The notes under the pieces: model-generated
What the model was told of the DNA's origin: nothing
Database searches by the model: none
What the model saw: only the letters and a program-made list of their open reading frames with translations
Source of the DNA: Marchantia polymorpha subsp. ruderalis
Lineage: Eukaryota > Streptophyta > Marchantiopsida > Marchantiales > Marchantiaceae
Direction: 5' to 3'
NCBI GenBank assembly: GCA_037833965.1
Contig: AP031357.1
Location: forward strand, 17,318,001 to 17,382,000
DNA length: 64,000 nt
Shown: positions 36,883-52,642 of the stretch, one piece after another
Layout of the letters: the number at the start of each line of letters is the position of its first letter
Numbering within the stretch: the stretch's first letter is position 1
Position numbers and translations under genes: made by a program

Positions 36883-39106
36883 ATGGACGTCATTTCGGCT
36901 TTCCTCTGGATATTATGCGTCGTTGGCACCTCTGCAGGTCAGTCAGCCCTCAATCTCGATTCGATACTTTGAACCTTGCACATGCTTCACGTAAGCTGCA
37001 CCCATTTCTGTCGTCTAAATTGCAATTCGATATAATGTCACACTTGTCATGATTTGATGGATGAAAGAGTTGAGTTTATTCACACGATCTAGATTTAATT
37101 ACATTTTCCTACTTGCATTCTTCATATATGACTTCCAATGCGCTGAATTGTAGATCATACGTTCTAGACTAGACTCAAGTGCCGGGCCTGTCAGGAACAC
37201 ATGTTGCATGAACATCAATATGAGGATCCTTCGTTGATTCAACTTTGTAGGCATTCATGTCGTCTAATAAACAATTCGATTTATTGTTGCAGGCTCGATG
37301 TCAGCTACAGAAGATGACTATCCAGTGAACAAGCATGACGATCCACAAGATCGATTCGACTACAGTCTAGGTCCCTATGGTCCTGACAATTGGGGTCGTT
37401 TGCGATCGGACTGGCATCTTTGCAAGGATGGTCTCAATCAATCTCCAATGGTTATGGAGCCAAATATGATGATCCTCGACCCCGACATGGGGCCACTCAG
37501 GGCTGTCTACAAAACTGCCAACGCCACCATCGTGAATGTGGGCCGATCTGTTCAGGTAATTTAAAACGCATGTGATGGCAGGCAGCACGGGACCTTTTGT
37601 CCGTCGCCAATGGATTACTATCCGGATTTCCTCGTGCTTTAGCAGCAGAGGGAATCAATTTCAGTCAGGAAGTATCAGTTGGTACACTTGCATGTACAAA
37701 GCTAACGTTCGACTTGTGTATCTTCTGTTTCACTATCGGACTGGAATTTAATGGCTTCTTTGTGTTAGTTATGAGTTATTATCAACCTGCAGCATTTCGT
37801 GGAGATAGAAAACATGTCAGAAGAGCTCTGCAGGTTGAATCTACCGAGCTCATGCTTTTGAAGAGCGTGCTTGTGTTGGAAGGTTGCTCTTTGTCCACGC
37901 CCTCCACATTATTGCATTGAAGAGTAAATGTGCGAATGCACAGGTGTGGTGGCCTGGAGCGGGCAATTTAGTGATCGGTAATGTTACGTACTACATCAAG
38001 GATATCGACTTCCACACGCCGAGTGAGCACACTCTGGGTTTATTCAACGAAAGGTTTGACATTTTCATCTCCTCATCGTACATTATACTCTGCGTATACC
38101 CTGAACCACTGCTAAGTTAACACTCAATCAAAATTTAGCATCATAGTCCTTCTCAATTCCCATAAAATTTAATTGTCACGATAATTTAAGGAGCAGGCTT
38201 GAAACATGCAGCTGCGTACTGTCTTGTCGTCCATTGAAAGGAAAATGTTGCCAATTTACTTTTCTCACTTCCTCAGGTTTCCGCTGGAGATGCACATGGT
38301 GCATCGTACAAGAAACCGGGAGAAAGTTGCAGTCATAGCTATCCTGTTCAATTTTGGCGACGAAGATCGGTTCCTTGCTCAGGTACTTGCATCCCTTTCT
38401 TCGCAACGGATAACGTCTCATTTGTATCCATCTCTTACAATGTGTAAGGTCTCTGAGCTCTTGTACGTCGCGTACAGTTTTTTGATCGGCTTCCACCATT
38501 GTCAGCGAAAGGTCAGATGTTCCCCCTCGGAGAATTGAGTCCCCGCTACTTGACTGTTCCGCTGGGTCAACATTACGGGCGCTACTATGGTTCCGAGACT
38601 CATCCACCATGCAACGAAGACATTCTTTGGACTATTGTTCACGTGGAGGTAACAAGCCTGAGCAGTCGTTTTTCGAAAGCACTTTATCTATCCATGAATC
38701 AGATCATACATGTATAAATTTCGAAGTCTATTCTTTATTAGCTTGTAGCTGCAGTACACTCTCAAGCGTCTCAAGGTAGTGATGACAATATATGTTTGCC
38801 CGTTCGTAGGGGCACACTATATCGATGCAGCAGCTCGTGAAACTGAAGATGGTGCTGGAGGTAAATATGGCTTTTCCAAGATTCCACTAAGGTCGACGAA
38901 GAAGCTATTAGCTACGTTGCTCCTAATGTATTTCATACTAAGAGATCGATTCTCAAGTACACTTTCTTAATCGGCTTCTCTTATGCATTTTGAAGGGTAT
39001 TTCTATTTTTGTTGCTCTTGAGATTTTTGTTTTCTGTCTTGCTGTGCAGAGTGATAATGCACGACCATTGCAGAGAGGCAATGGCCGAAAGTACCACTTT
39101 CTATGA
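36883..39106 (+). CDS. Alpha-carbonic-anhydrase-family protein with altered zinc site, 7 exons
   Basis: Exons 36883-36937, 37293-37555, 37944-38053, 38277-38382, 38478-38648, 38810-38860 and 39050-39106 are all GT-AG and phase-consistent, encoding 270 residues. A hydrophobic N-terminus (MDVISAFLWILCVVG) is a likely secretory signal peptide. Family landmarks are W..C..GLNQSP (paired Cys), FHTPSEHT, LEMHMVH, GSETHPPCNE, TISMQQL and NARPLQ.GNGR. Alpha-CAs bind zinc with three His, two in an HxH motif and one in E-x-H. Here the first His is Asp128 (GAC at 38007-38009, in KDIDFHTPSEH), while His130 and His149 and the Thr of the active-site gate remain. Carbonic anhydrase activity is therefore doubtful; a CA-related or weakly zinc-binding protein is equally possible. 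A nearer acceptor at 38510 would break frame; 38477 restores the family helix FFDRLP. Confidence 0.93.
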
Positions 39107-40852
39107 AGTGAACTGCTGGAATTTTACAACCCACAAGACTGTTAGAGAACTGAACCACAGCGCACACCGAATGGGTAGTAGAAGTAGTAGTAGCAGTAGT
39201 CTTTAGTACTGAGGCCTCAGTTGGTACGAGAAGTTGTGGTTAGATGACTTAGAAGGATGGTGGGCCAAGAATCGAAAGCCGTCAACCTCACTAGTTGGCA
39301 GATCCACCAGCTGCCTGGATATGGTAGATTTTTGGCTCTGATTGTAGGTTTGCTGGTTCGTTTAGAGCATAAAGGTTTTGTTAGCAGTATAATCTTATTC
39401 AATTCGATGGACGAGAGCTCCGATCTTTTAAAGCTGCAGAATCAGCGTGTTTGAATCCGCTTCTCATACTCCTTAGCTGCGCATCGTATGTCCTCGTACA
39501 CTCTTGAAAGCACGCCTCTATTACATGCATTCGGTCTGCCACAAATAACGATCAATCTTTATATTTCTCACTTCAAACACATTACGGTTGGCTTTCTAGC
39601 TATTTCACGGTTTGGTAGCATCCTCCTCATGCAGTTCTATGAATCGGTGATTTCAGCAAATAACACTATACAGCGCTAGTCATTATACAGCGCCTCGTAA
39701 ACTGGAGTGTGATTCAGAACTAAAGCAACACAAATGTTTCCTGTAGTTGTACAAAGCACAAGCTCAGAACTACATCATAGTTGGTCCGATTAAACAAGAC
39801 TGTTCAATGTTCATCATGCTCCACCTGACAGTGAGGCCAACCGTCCACTCGCCTAACGGTGGATGAATACATTTCTCTCATCAGTCTTCATGCCTCTCCC
39901 CTCTTCTCCTTTGAGCACTTGAGCGTGGAATTCGTAAAGCCATAGATATCTGGATTGATTGAAATCTTCCGTCTTTGTCCGTCTAAGGTTTCTGTTTCGG
40001 ATCAGGTGGTCTATGATCGAGAGAATGTACAAGATGTTTAGATGGATTTCGAATGTGACGTCTTGACGCCATCCTTATCCCTGTTCTTCATGACGTCGTA
40101 GACCTTCACTCCAAGGGCGAAGTACTTGTGTCAGTATATAAATATCTAAGATACGTACAGTTTCTCTTAAAGAAAATGTCAGAAATGTAATAGGTTTTTT
40201 CGTAAGAAAATCATTTTAACATGTCATGTCATCTACACGCACAAAACTTTCCATCTCTACATGTATTGTACATTAAACATTACAATATGTGACTAATAAG
40301 AGTTGAATATAGTTTAAGGTTTTGCCATCTTCTTTGATCTTGGAGCTTTGTCTCCAACCTTATTGTTGTTCAATATAGTCTCTATAGATCCATTGGGTTG
40401 TTTTGCAAAGTATTCCATATGAAATCATTTGACATATTCTAGTATATAACTTAGTACCATGAACTATCAATCCATGCAATCAAAATATCAGGCTAAAAAT
40501 CATAAACTATCTAGCCATAAACAAATTACAAATGGATTATAAGATATATAAAGATTAAAAATTCAAAAGATTCGTAGAAAAATTATCAGTCTTATAAATA
40601 ATAATAATTTGTAACACTAATGATCAACTAGTGAATTCATTCAAAAAGTAAACACAAACTATGAAGATAAAGTTTTATTAGAATGATTTTTACCTTTTTT
40701 ATATAAATCTTTACATTAGTTACCAAGAGATAAGGTTTCACACTCATCTTCAATTTTAGAATACTTCATGACATGAAGTATACACCAATAGTTTATGAAT
40801 CTTATGTAACTAATATACTCAACTTGATTAACAAACACACAAATTGATGATG
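39107..40852. other. 3' flank of carbonic anhydrase gene; no gene seen
   Basis: This contains the presumed 3' UTR with an AGT-trinucleotide microsatellite at about 39175-39200, then sequence that becomes AT-rich after 40.1 kb. No coding sequence or known repeat is recognised. Confidence 0.45.
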
Positions 40853-40854
40853 TA

Positions 40855-41757
40855 CAGTGGAACCTCCGTATAAGGTACATGCCACATAAGGTACACCTCC
40901 ATATATGGTACGGATTTTTTTTTAATCAGCAAACCCCCCATTCCCCCTTATTTTCTTAAGTAAAAACTCTCTATAAAAAGTACACTTCTCTTTAGTACGC
41001 AAAGTACACCCCAGACTAGCCGGGGAGTGGCTACGCAGTTCTATATAAGGTACATTGGAACCTTCGTTTGGGTTCCCGCCATCCAGATGCATGCATCAGA
41101 TTTTGCAAAGAAACTAACCGTTCTGGACGCGATCAAATTCATAGAAAAATCTTAAGACCTTGTCAAACCTAAAACTATTCAAAAAATTATTTGTCACATG
41201 CGGTTTCACATCAGCCGCAGTTGTGCAGCAACAAGGCATGACAGAGGTTTTGCAACAAGAACAAGAGCTGGTTTCTTTGGCACAGAGGATTGGGCTTGAC
41301 AGTTCTAGGATTGTTGTTGAGTAGTATTTGCCAAAAAGCAAAATTCAAGAACATGAGAGCCTCATTGGAAAGTTGGTTGAAGAATTTATTGACGCTGCCA
41401 GTGACGACGAAGTGGAGGAAATCGCAGTTGTGATTGTAGACAGTAAGCCAGAACAGCCGAAAGCGATTTCATGTGCACATGCAAAAGAAATGGTTATTGA
41501 TCTGATCGACTTTGCAAAAACCAACTCACTCTTCAAAGAAGAGATGTACTTGTTGGGCATAAAATCTACAATCCATTCTTTGTATCTTTCAACTCTTAAG
41601 CAATCTTCAATTGATCAGTATTTTCAATAAATCCAAGTGATTTCATCATTATTTTAAATTAGGGGGTTAGAGGTATTCCATATAAGGTACACACGTCATA
41701 AGGTACAAACGCGAAACATTTTGGAGCAAATAGGTTGTATCTTATACGGTTCCACCA
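40855..41757 (+). mobile_element. Internally deleted pogo/Tigger-type DNA transposon
   Basis: Terminal inverted repeats begin CAGTGGAACCTCCGTATAAG on the left and end with the near-complement CTTATACGGTTCCACCA on the right, flanked by TA on both sides (40853-40854 and 41758-41759), as expected for Tc1/mariner/pogo insertion. Subterminal copies of a TAAGGTACA motif occur near both ends. Inside are remnants of both ends of a transposase: an HTH-like KKLTVLDAIKFIEK stretch near 41112-41152 followed by a stop, and the C-terminal tail frame. The catalytic core is gone, so it is non-autonomous at about 903 bp. Confidence 0.85.
41328..41630 (+). pseudogene. C-terminal tail of a pogo/Tigger-type transposase
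   Basis: A 100-codon frame begins at a TTG codon, is acidic at its start (EFIDAASDDEVEEI) and ends TLKQSSIDQYFQ. It resembles the C-termini of pogo/Tigger transposases, which lie after the DDE domain. There is no DDE catalytic region and no proper start codon. The final QSSIDQYF fits a PCNA-interaction box (QxxIxx[FY]F). Confidence 0.7.
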
Positions 41758-43589
41758 TATGGTTATTTATTAACATTTTTATTTTTTATATATCAAACAC
41801 ACGTTAACAATACGTGTTTGATAATAGATTGTCCACTATAAGTCACTTCAATTTTCCCCTTGAATTAACTCTATTACAGTTCTAATCAACTAAACATGAT
41901 AACATGCAAAACCTTTGTTATATGTAAATTCAAATTTCTGAAAAAGATACATCAACTAGAATTTATTTGGTTTCCAAGTTGATTTCGTACCGTTTTTTTT
42001 TCATTGAAACAAATAATCTATTCTATGATATTTCTGATATTGAGTCTATGTCTTGAATATATATTTTAATATTAATATAATATATATTTTACTTCATTGA
42101 GAGAGTATATCATACATATTTTTGCCATCATGACACATGATGTATTTTATTTGGGGTGGAAGCAGGTAGTGTTAACTCATTGGTTTTTTCTTGAATTAGA
42201 GTTTGCAATACCTTCGGCCGTTGGCAATTATTTTAGAGTTAGGGTTTGTAGGGCTGTTCGTAGTTTGCAATGCATTTTATCTTGACAAATCTCCTTGTCG
42301 CTTGTAAATTTCCTAATTGGAAAATGTTATGGAGTCACCTTTTTATAGTTTCACGGTGTGCATTTGTTTAATTCTTACAATTCATATTAGAGCCAGTATA
42401 TATCATTTTAAGGAGATATTTGAATTCCTATTTCAAGAGAAAATGTATTATCTAGAGAATCTTACTATATATTATATATTGATGATTATTCAAAATTTAT
42501 GTAATTTTAATTTTTCACACACAAATATAAAATGATTATAAATTTTAAAATTAGAAAGATAAAATCGAAACTATATAAATTTGAGATGACAAAGATCATA
42601 ATTATGAATAGTTTCGAAATTAATGCAAAAAGAAATTGAATACCACCACGGTTTGCTCGGTCTCAAACTGCGCAAAACTCAGTTTTGTGCATTAGGCCGC
42701 GTCTAATTTCAGAAATTGAAACATTTCGCGATTTGGCCGAGGACATGGAAGAAGAGGTCAAAGTGGCACCCCCAAGATGGTGACTGGCAGAGGTGGCGTA
42801 GGCGGAGTGTCAGGGAGCCAGCTAGGACGGCGCATTGTCCATGTCCGCATCCGTAGGGCTGCTCTGGTGCAAGCAGCGCCCGGGGTTTCGAACAGCACGA
42901 GCTCTCGACGGCTCTGGCCAGTCGCAAATGCGAGGCCTTGCAGTTTGATGATCGAGGCTGTTCCTGGACGAGGAGCAACGCCACAGCCTGCACGCCGAGG
43001 TGAGCAACTTGGAACCTCGACATCAATTTACGATTCACCGCTTCAGAAATTGCTCGGTTTTCAAACCCTAAATCTCCGACCGAGAAACTCGACGAGAGCG
43101 AGGATGGAGTGATAATTCAATGCGCCTCTTCTGGGATTGGGTCCATCGCTTCTCTTCTGTGTTTGATAGTTCGTAATTTGTTCCAGGTCAAATTCAGCTG
43201 CGAGCTCATCCGAACAGCGCACAAGCACACGACAAGGACAGAAGAAGGTGAGGGGAGGAGGAGTTTGAAGTAAGAGCAGGGATTGTATTTTCTACTTTTT
43301 CTCTATTTTTGGTTGCTTCTGGGTGTCCCAGCCACATCACCGTCCGTGAACAAGGATGCGGGGTCGGGCAGAGTGATAGATGAGGTCGAGGAGAGGAGCA
43401 AGTATTCATGGAATTTATTTACGAATGGAAGAGGGGATTGAGCGAAATTGAGTCGTGGAATTGTTTTTTAGATTGGTTGAGTGTAGGTCTCCTTAGTTAA
43501 ATTTGGAGAATCCAAAAGTTGGAGTGTTTGGAATTGAAAGAGGTTGACGGGCGCGTTTTACAGTTAGGGGTCTTCATAGTTCGTGAATT
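41758..43589. other. Upstream region of the methionine aminopeptidase gene
   Basis: AT-rich sequence to about 42.65 kb carries only short frames. From 42.65 kb to the MetAP2 ATG the composition becomes GC-richer, consistent with a promoter and 5' UTR. A 111-codon plus frame at 42777-43112 is Arg/Gly-rich and not supported. Confidence 0.45.
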
Positions 43590-47511
<3,922 letters not shown>

Positions 47512-48440
47512 TTGGTTACAGCGTAGATAGTCATGAATTGCCAAGGACTGTGTGTAAGACGTGTTTTCGGAAACAGAACTCAGTTGTGTCCTCACCTGTT
47601 ACGAAAAGTCAGTTACAAGTATCCTTTACCTTCTTATATTTTTGGGGACAGACTTTGAAAGTGTTCCTGTATTGTACAAACTGTGTGCACGATAGTGTAA
47701 GCTTTGCCACGTAGTTTACTCCATCTAATGGCCTACTGAAGATAGAGGTTGAGACGGTGCTTAGTAGATCACGGTTAGGTAGTGTAATCCTTGGGGAAAA
47801 GTTTCGCATTCTCTATTTTTTCATCAGAGAGTTGAATGAACATCTACAAAGTTAGCTGTGACTCCAAGAATGGAGAGATGTTGGTGGAGATTTGGTCAGG
47901 AGGCTTTGGATCTCTTTAAATTGAAAATGAACATTTTTTTGTATATCAACGTCAGTAATACTTTAATTAAGGCTGGCCAGCGTGTCATCTGTTTCGAGAG
48001 ATCTGACATCATTCCGGTGAAATGCATGGAATGTAGTGAGTCTCATTGATTAGAATGCGATGAAAGGTTTTGCGGAAGAGGTTGGTTAAAATTCTGGGGT
48101 TGTAAACAAGACCTCAAGCCTTGCGCAGACTATGACAAGTTTCCGAAGGTTGTCTTCAGGTGAAATGCGAAAGTTAATTGTCTATCATAAATGTTTTTTT
48201 ATTGTTAAATGGTAATAGACCAAGCCCGGGGGACTTAAAGGGTCAAAACGCTTAAAACCACAAAGTAAAGGACAGACCTCAAAGGCCAATACTTAACTAG
48301 TGCCGAGAGGACTAGCACGGGAATTAATAATATCCTTGATATAAAAATTTAAATCAAAAGAAACTAAGTATAATAAAGAATAGAAATTCTCCTTATCTAT
48401 ATTATGAACCACCTTAATGTTTTAATCTTCAATGTACTCA
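47512..48440. other. 3' flank of MetAP2; no gene seen
   Basis: Presumed 3' UTR followed by AT-rich sequence leading into the minisatellite. I see no coding region. Confidence 0.45.
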
Positions 48441-48537
48441 TCTTCATATAATTTACAAATACGTTCATTCTTATCAATATTAATCCAACATACTTCATCT
48501 TCATATAATTTACAAATACGTTCATTCTTATCAATAT
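48441..48537. repeat. 57-bp repeat, two copies
   Basis: A unit beginning TCTTCATATAATTTACAAAT starts at 48441 and again at 48498 (57-bp offset), with a shared ACGTTCATTCTTATCAATATTAA block. It adjoins the 63-bp minisatellite and shares the TAATCCAACATACTT phrase with it, so the two repeats probably arose from one another. Confidence 0.8.
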
Positions 48538-48789
48538 TAATCCAACATACTTACTCAATTCAAAGTCTATGACATATATTTCTATGTCTAACAATAATAT
48601 TAATCCAACATACTTACTCAATTCAAAGTCTATGACATACATTTCTATGTCTAACAATAATATTAATCCAACATTCTTACTCAATTCAAAGTCTATGACA
48701 TACATTTCTATGTCTAACAATAATATTAATCCAACATACTTACTCAATTCAAAGTCTATGACATACATTTCTATGTCTAACAATAATAT
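48538..48789. repeat. 63-bp minisatellite, four copies
   Basis: Four tandem 63-bp units start at 48538, 48601, 48664 and 48727, differing by only a few bases (for example ACATATATT against ACATACATT). Because 63 is divisible by three, the array stays open on both strands and creates artificial 21-residue protein repeats. It lies next to the downstream end of the minus-strand LINE remnant. Confidence 0.93.
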
Positions 48790-48929
48790 GACGTAAAGAC
48801 ACATAGATTTTTGCAAGCAGGTAATGCTATTCACAATAAATAAGCACAGAATTCACATAAATTTGATAAAACTGCATCTTGATGCCGCACTTGCTCCAAA
48901 TGATTTTCAGAAACTCTTACTTCATCCAT

Positions 48930-49470
48930 TCACATAGTGCTATAGGTTGCAAGTCCCAATCGCGTCACATTCCACCTCGTCAAAAACCAAGTTATCACAT
49001 CCTCTAAATATCCTTTGGCACGTGCGGCACTCAATGCTTGAAGAGGAAGGCGAAAAGCATCAAGAGATCTCAACCTTCTAATGTAAGTGATGTTCAAGTA
49101 TAGAACTTCAGCATCTAGAGTTAAACAAGCTGTATTGGCAAAAAGAATAGCATATGGAGTTTGGTTTCTCACATCCAATTCTTCTTGTACAAATATCTTT
49201 TGCACCCTCTCCACACGCTCCCATCATGTCTTCTTACAACCAAAACCCCACACTTGGAATCCACATAATACTATGGGCTAAACTAAAATTTTGAATAGAA
49301 ATTTCCTAAGACTTCAAGACACTAGAGTAGCCATTCTACAACAATTTAACAATGAATATAGAGCTCTGTAACCACTTTCTATTCTCTTTTGCACGCAAAA
49401 TGTCCAACTATAATCATTCAAAAAATCAATGCTTAAATATTTATGATTCTTCACCTCTTCTAATTGTAAA
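48930..49470 (-). pseudogene. LINE post-RT C-terminal remnant
   Basis: Minus-strand translation includes KNHKYLSIDFLNDYSWTF, then RALYSLLNCCRMATLV and after a break RVQKIFVQEELDVRNQTPYA, ending near 48930. This is the kind of sequence found downstream of LINE reverse transcriptases. Frame breaks show it is not functional. Confidence 0.6.
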
Positions 49471-49477
49471 TCCTTGT

Positions 49478-50628
49478 ATGATACCTCTCTAATCTAATAA
49501 GGTCCGTTCCCACACTTTTGATCAAATTAGAGAGGTTATCAAGTTGAAGAGTTACGATTGTTCATCGGCCATGCAAAACAGCCCAGACCCTTTAGGAAGA
49601 AAACTGCTACGCAATTGGGCTTCCTGTATCGGCACAATGAGAAGGCTTGGATGACCGGGCGGCTTTTCCAAGAATGGCTAGAAAACTTAGATGTGGAGAT
49701 GAAGAACTATGGCAGGTCCATTTTGCTACTTTTGGACAATGCGCCTGGCCACATATCTGTGGAACTTGATAACATTGAGGTATTGTTTTTGCCGCCAAAC
49801 ACCACTTCCAAGGTGCAATCTATGGACGTTGGGATTATCGCAGCATTCAAACGGCGCTATCTAAGACTTTACATCCAGCGTGCAGTTGACATTGAAGAGG
49901 CGGGTGGCACAGATCTATATAAACTTGACCAACTGACGGCTATGCAATGAGCAAAAGCAGCTTGGAATGAAATCACTGCTAATATAATCCACAATTGCTT
50001 TCGTCATACCAAGGTATCATCTTTGTCAATGATATCTCAAATAATTCAGATTCAAAATGCATCCCATGAAGCCGCAACTGCAATCGATGCTGCTGTCACC
50101 TATCCGGACGCAAGCGCAATTGAGCAGAAAATTGCCAAAGGCATATAAGCCATAGGCGTTGCTGCACCATTTGATGTTACAGACTTCATCAATCCTGTAT
50201 GCGAGAACAAGAGTTCTCTTGAAGAACTCAACGATGAGGAATTGGTGCAAATGACCACTGATGAATCTCTCGAAGATGAGGAGGAAGACGTGGGCGCAGA
50301 TCCACCTCAGATGTCACGAAATGAAAAGCTACACCATCTCACCGAAGCCATGAAGTTGCTTGACCTCAGCAAACCGTCTCACGCCAGCTGCAATGCTGTA
50401 CTTCGCACGCTGCAGCGAGAGTTTTGCGCCGCCGAGACATCCCAGGCATCCCAGACCACCTTGGATGCTTTTTTTCAATAATAAAGTTTTACTTGATATT
50501 CTCAAAAGTTGTATTAGGTATCGCATATCAAGTTATCCCTATTCACGAAGTCCGTTCCCGAGATTTCTATCAAACTCGGGAGGTTATGAACTTAGTGAGT
50601 TTCAATTTAGAGAGGTATCACTGCAATC
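49478..50628 (+). mobile_element. Second pogo/Tigger-type element, nested in the LINE
   Basis: The left end begins TGATACCTCTCTAAT (49478) and the right end is its near-complement TTTAGAGAGGTATCACTG (ending about 50628). A second shared block, GTCCGTTCCC, lies further inside each end. The interior is the back half of a Tigger-type transposase in plus orientation. LINE coding sequence resumes on both sides, so this insertion is younger than the LINE. The outermost bases and the TA duplication are not clear on the left. Confidence 0.75.
49555..50481 (+). pseudogene. Tigger/pogo DDE transposase fragment with two in-frame stops
   Basis: The frame shows DDE-domain hallmarks: LLLLDNAPGH (second catalytic Asp) and VLFLPPNTTSKVQSMDVGII with FKRRY after it. 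It is interrupted by TGA at about 49948-49950 and TAA at about 50146-50148 but otherwise stays in one frame to TAA 50479-50481. The N-terminal HTH/CENP-B DNA-binding half and the first catalytic Asp are missing. The tail ends SQTTLDAFFQ, a canonical PCNA-interaction box (QxxLxxFF). Confidence 0.88.
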
Positions 50629-50739
50629 GAAAGAGAACTTGGATCTAGTGCGCACTATCATGACTTTAGACTTCTCCATATTTAACTCCATTTGATTTTA
50701 GGTACAAAAACTAGCCAAAATTTATAGATACTTTTGTAA

Positions 50740-51900
50740 ATTAATTGCATCACGTGATAGTAATATGATATCATCTACATACAATAAAGTTTTGATAACA
50801 AACTTTCCAAGCTTGACACCTTCACTATCACATGCCTCCAATCACTCTTCAATATCATCTATAAAAGCTCCAAATAGAGTAGGAGAAAGAGTATAACCTT
50901 GAATGACTCAAACGGTATTCAAAACCTCTTTAGTTTGAGAAGTGTTGATCTTGGCTCGAACATAATGACAACGTGGCCACAGCTGCTAGAAGATATGATG
51001 GTACTCCAATGACTTGCAACCTTTCCCATAAAAGCTCATGAGGTACAATGTCAAAAGTTTTTTTAAAATCAATGAAGGCGCAACACAAAGCTTTTCCATT
51101 GCCCTTCGACTTCTTCCATAAAACACGCAAGACAAAGATATGGTCAATGGTGTTGTATGTAGGGCAAAAACCTGCTCAAAATCGCGTTCTCTTTCGATGA
51201 CATTCAGTTCACCAATCTGGAGAGATTCAGTCCATCAATTGAATTCACCAATCTGCCAAACAACTTGGCAAAAACATTATTCACCATGATAGTGCGATAG
51301 TTTGTCACAAAGTATTTCCTTCCGTACTTAAACAAATTTCTGTAAAGACCAAGTTGAAGTAAAACCATACATAGTAGCATTCTCTAACGCTTTAGTGAGT
51401 ATTGGTTTAATAACATCTGCTATCCATTTCAAAAGTTCAGTAAAGAGAACATTCAAATCCTCCAATTTACCATTTATTAATTTTTTGACTTGAATCATTA
51501 ACTCTGATTCAGAAAATAACCCATATATACCTTCACAACAAGACATTGATGCAGCGTTGGAAAAGAAATAAAGCTTTTCAGCAAAGACAATCAAACTCTT
51601 GGGATCAAGAGTAGGTTTAGAAGATCGTACGACTAACTGTCTCCAAAATGATTTGAGCTTCTCCATCAACTCCTTTGTCAAGGATTCTTGCTTCGTCATC
51701 AAAAAAGCTCGTTTCTTAGACTTCACCAAATCTTTGTAAAGCCTTGTCAAGATAAGCCGAATTTGGAGATCAAAAGACTTGTCAACCGATCTCATACTTG
51801 CTTGCTTGCAATCAAAGTCAAACCATCCATTGCAAGGAAGATCCCTAGCTCTCCGATCCTTGTGGCGCAAAAAGAACTTAGAAACAGTGTCTTTAAGCAA
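50740..51900 (-). pseudogene. LINE reverse transcriptase remnant
   Basis: The minus strand holds RT motifs AFIDFKKTFD, LSPTLFGAFIDD and LYVDDIILL in order, preceded by a long upstream region (51900-51328, RARDLPCNGWFDFDCKQ and following) typical of the linker between endonuclease and RT. There are several stops and frame changes, so it is inactive. Confidence 0.82.
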
Positions 51901-52150
51901 TTCTGTGAGTTGTCCATTCGCTGTATGTGGATCAAGTCACCATGAAGTGTGTATCAATAGGTTTTGAAAATGTAGCATGTAATGCTCTTTCTTAGAAGAA
52001 TCTAAACGAAACTTGGGAGAAGCTAAAGTAGAATGGCATGGAGAGAGAGAGTGATTGTTTTTGACAACAAAAAAGTAAATAAGAGAATTACATGATTTGA
52101 TTCTGGCTAAGGTTCTAGAATATCAAATTTTAACATAAGAGAGCTACAAT

Positions 52151-52184
52151 TATTGATTATCTTCTATATAGAAGATAATCAATA
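52151..52184. repeat. Perfect 34-bp palindrome
   Basis: TATTGATTATCTTCTAT is followed directly by its exact reverse complement, with no spacer. It overlaps the stop of the LINE endonuclease frame, so it may mark a rearrangement or a templated repair junction. Confidence 0.9.
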
Positions 52185-52642
52185 GTGCTAACATCTGTAG
52201 AAAAAAAACACATATTGGAAAGGAAATTGAAAAAGAGAGAGATACTGTTGAGAACTTTCAAATTACATGTGGCTCCAAAGGTTAGAAAGTGTTTTGTCAA
52301 AGGATTGGTACAAGTATTAGAAGAGTTTCTAGACCACATACTATCTTCAAGTTCTTCAAAGGAAGGAGAAGTCAAGAGATCATCAACTTGGATAAATCGT
52401 GCACAACGTATTAGAGCATTGAAATCTCCAACAAGAAAAACTTCACCTTTGCTCTTATAATTGAAAACATATCCTATAAGTTGATGGAATGATTTACTCC
52501 TATTGCAAGTGCGTATGGAGTAGATAGACATAGACAATGGTGCAAAGTAACAAACAACCAAATAACTATAAGATCTTTCAGCCAATCCAAGACGAAGACA
52601 ATGATATTGAAATCCAATATCCTGAACTTCTAGATGTATCAC
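52157..52642 (-). pseudogene. LINE APE-type endonuclease remnant
   Basis: A 161-codon minus frame contains VVCYFAPLSMS, GEVFLVGDFNALI and a Ser-Thr-Ile-Asp-Tyr-Leu-Leu ending, matching the C-terminal half of APE-like LINE endonucleases (GDFN and ..IDY.L motifs). The frame stops within a perfect palindrome at 52151-52184. Confidence 0.78.

Noticed and set aside
48441-48789. CRISPR-like regular repeats
   Set aside because: Units are directly adjacent without unique spacers, and the genome is eukaryotic; it is a minisatellite.
48397-48834. 145-codon repetitive minus frame (and 75-codon plus frame)
   Set aside because: Product of the 63-bp minisatellite, whose period is a multiple of three; not a gene.
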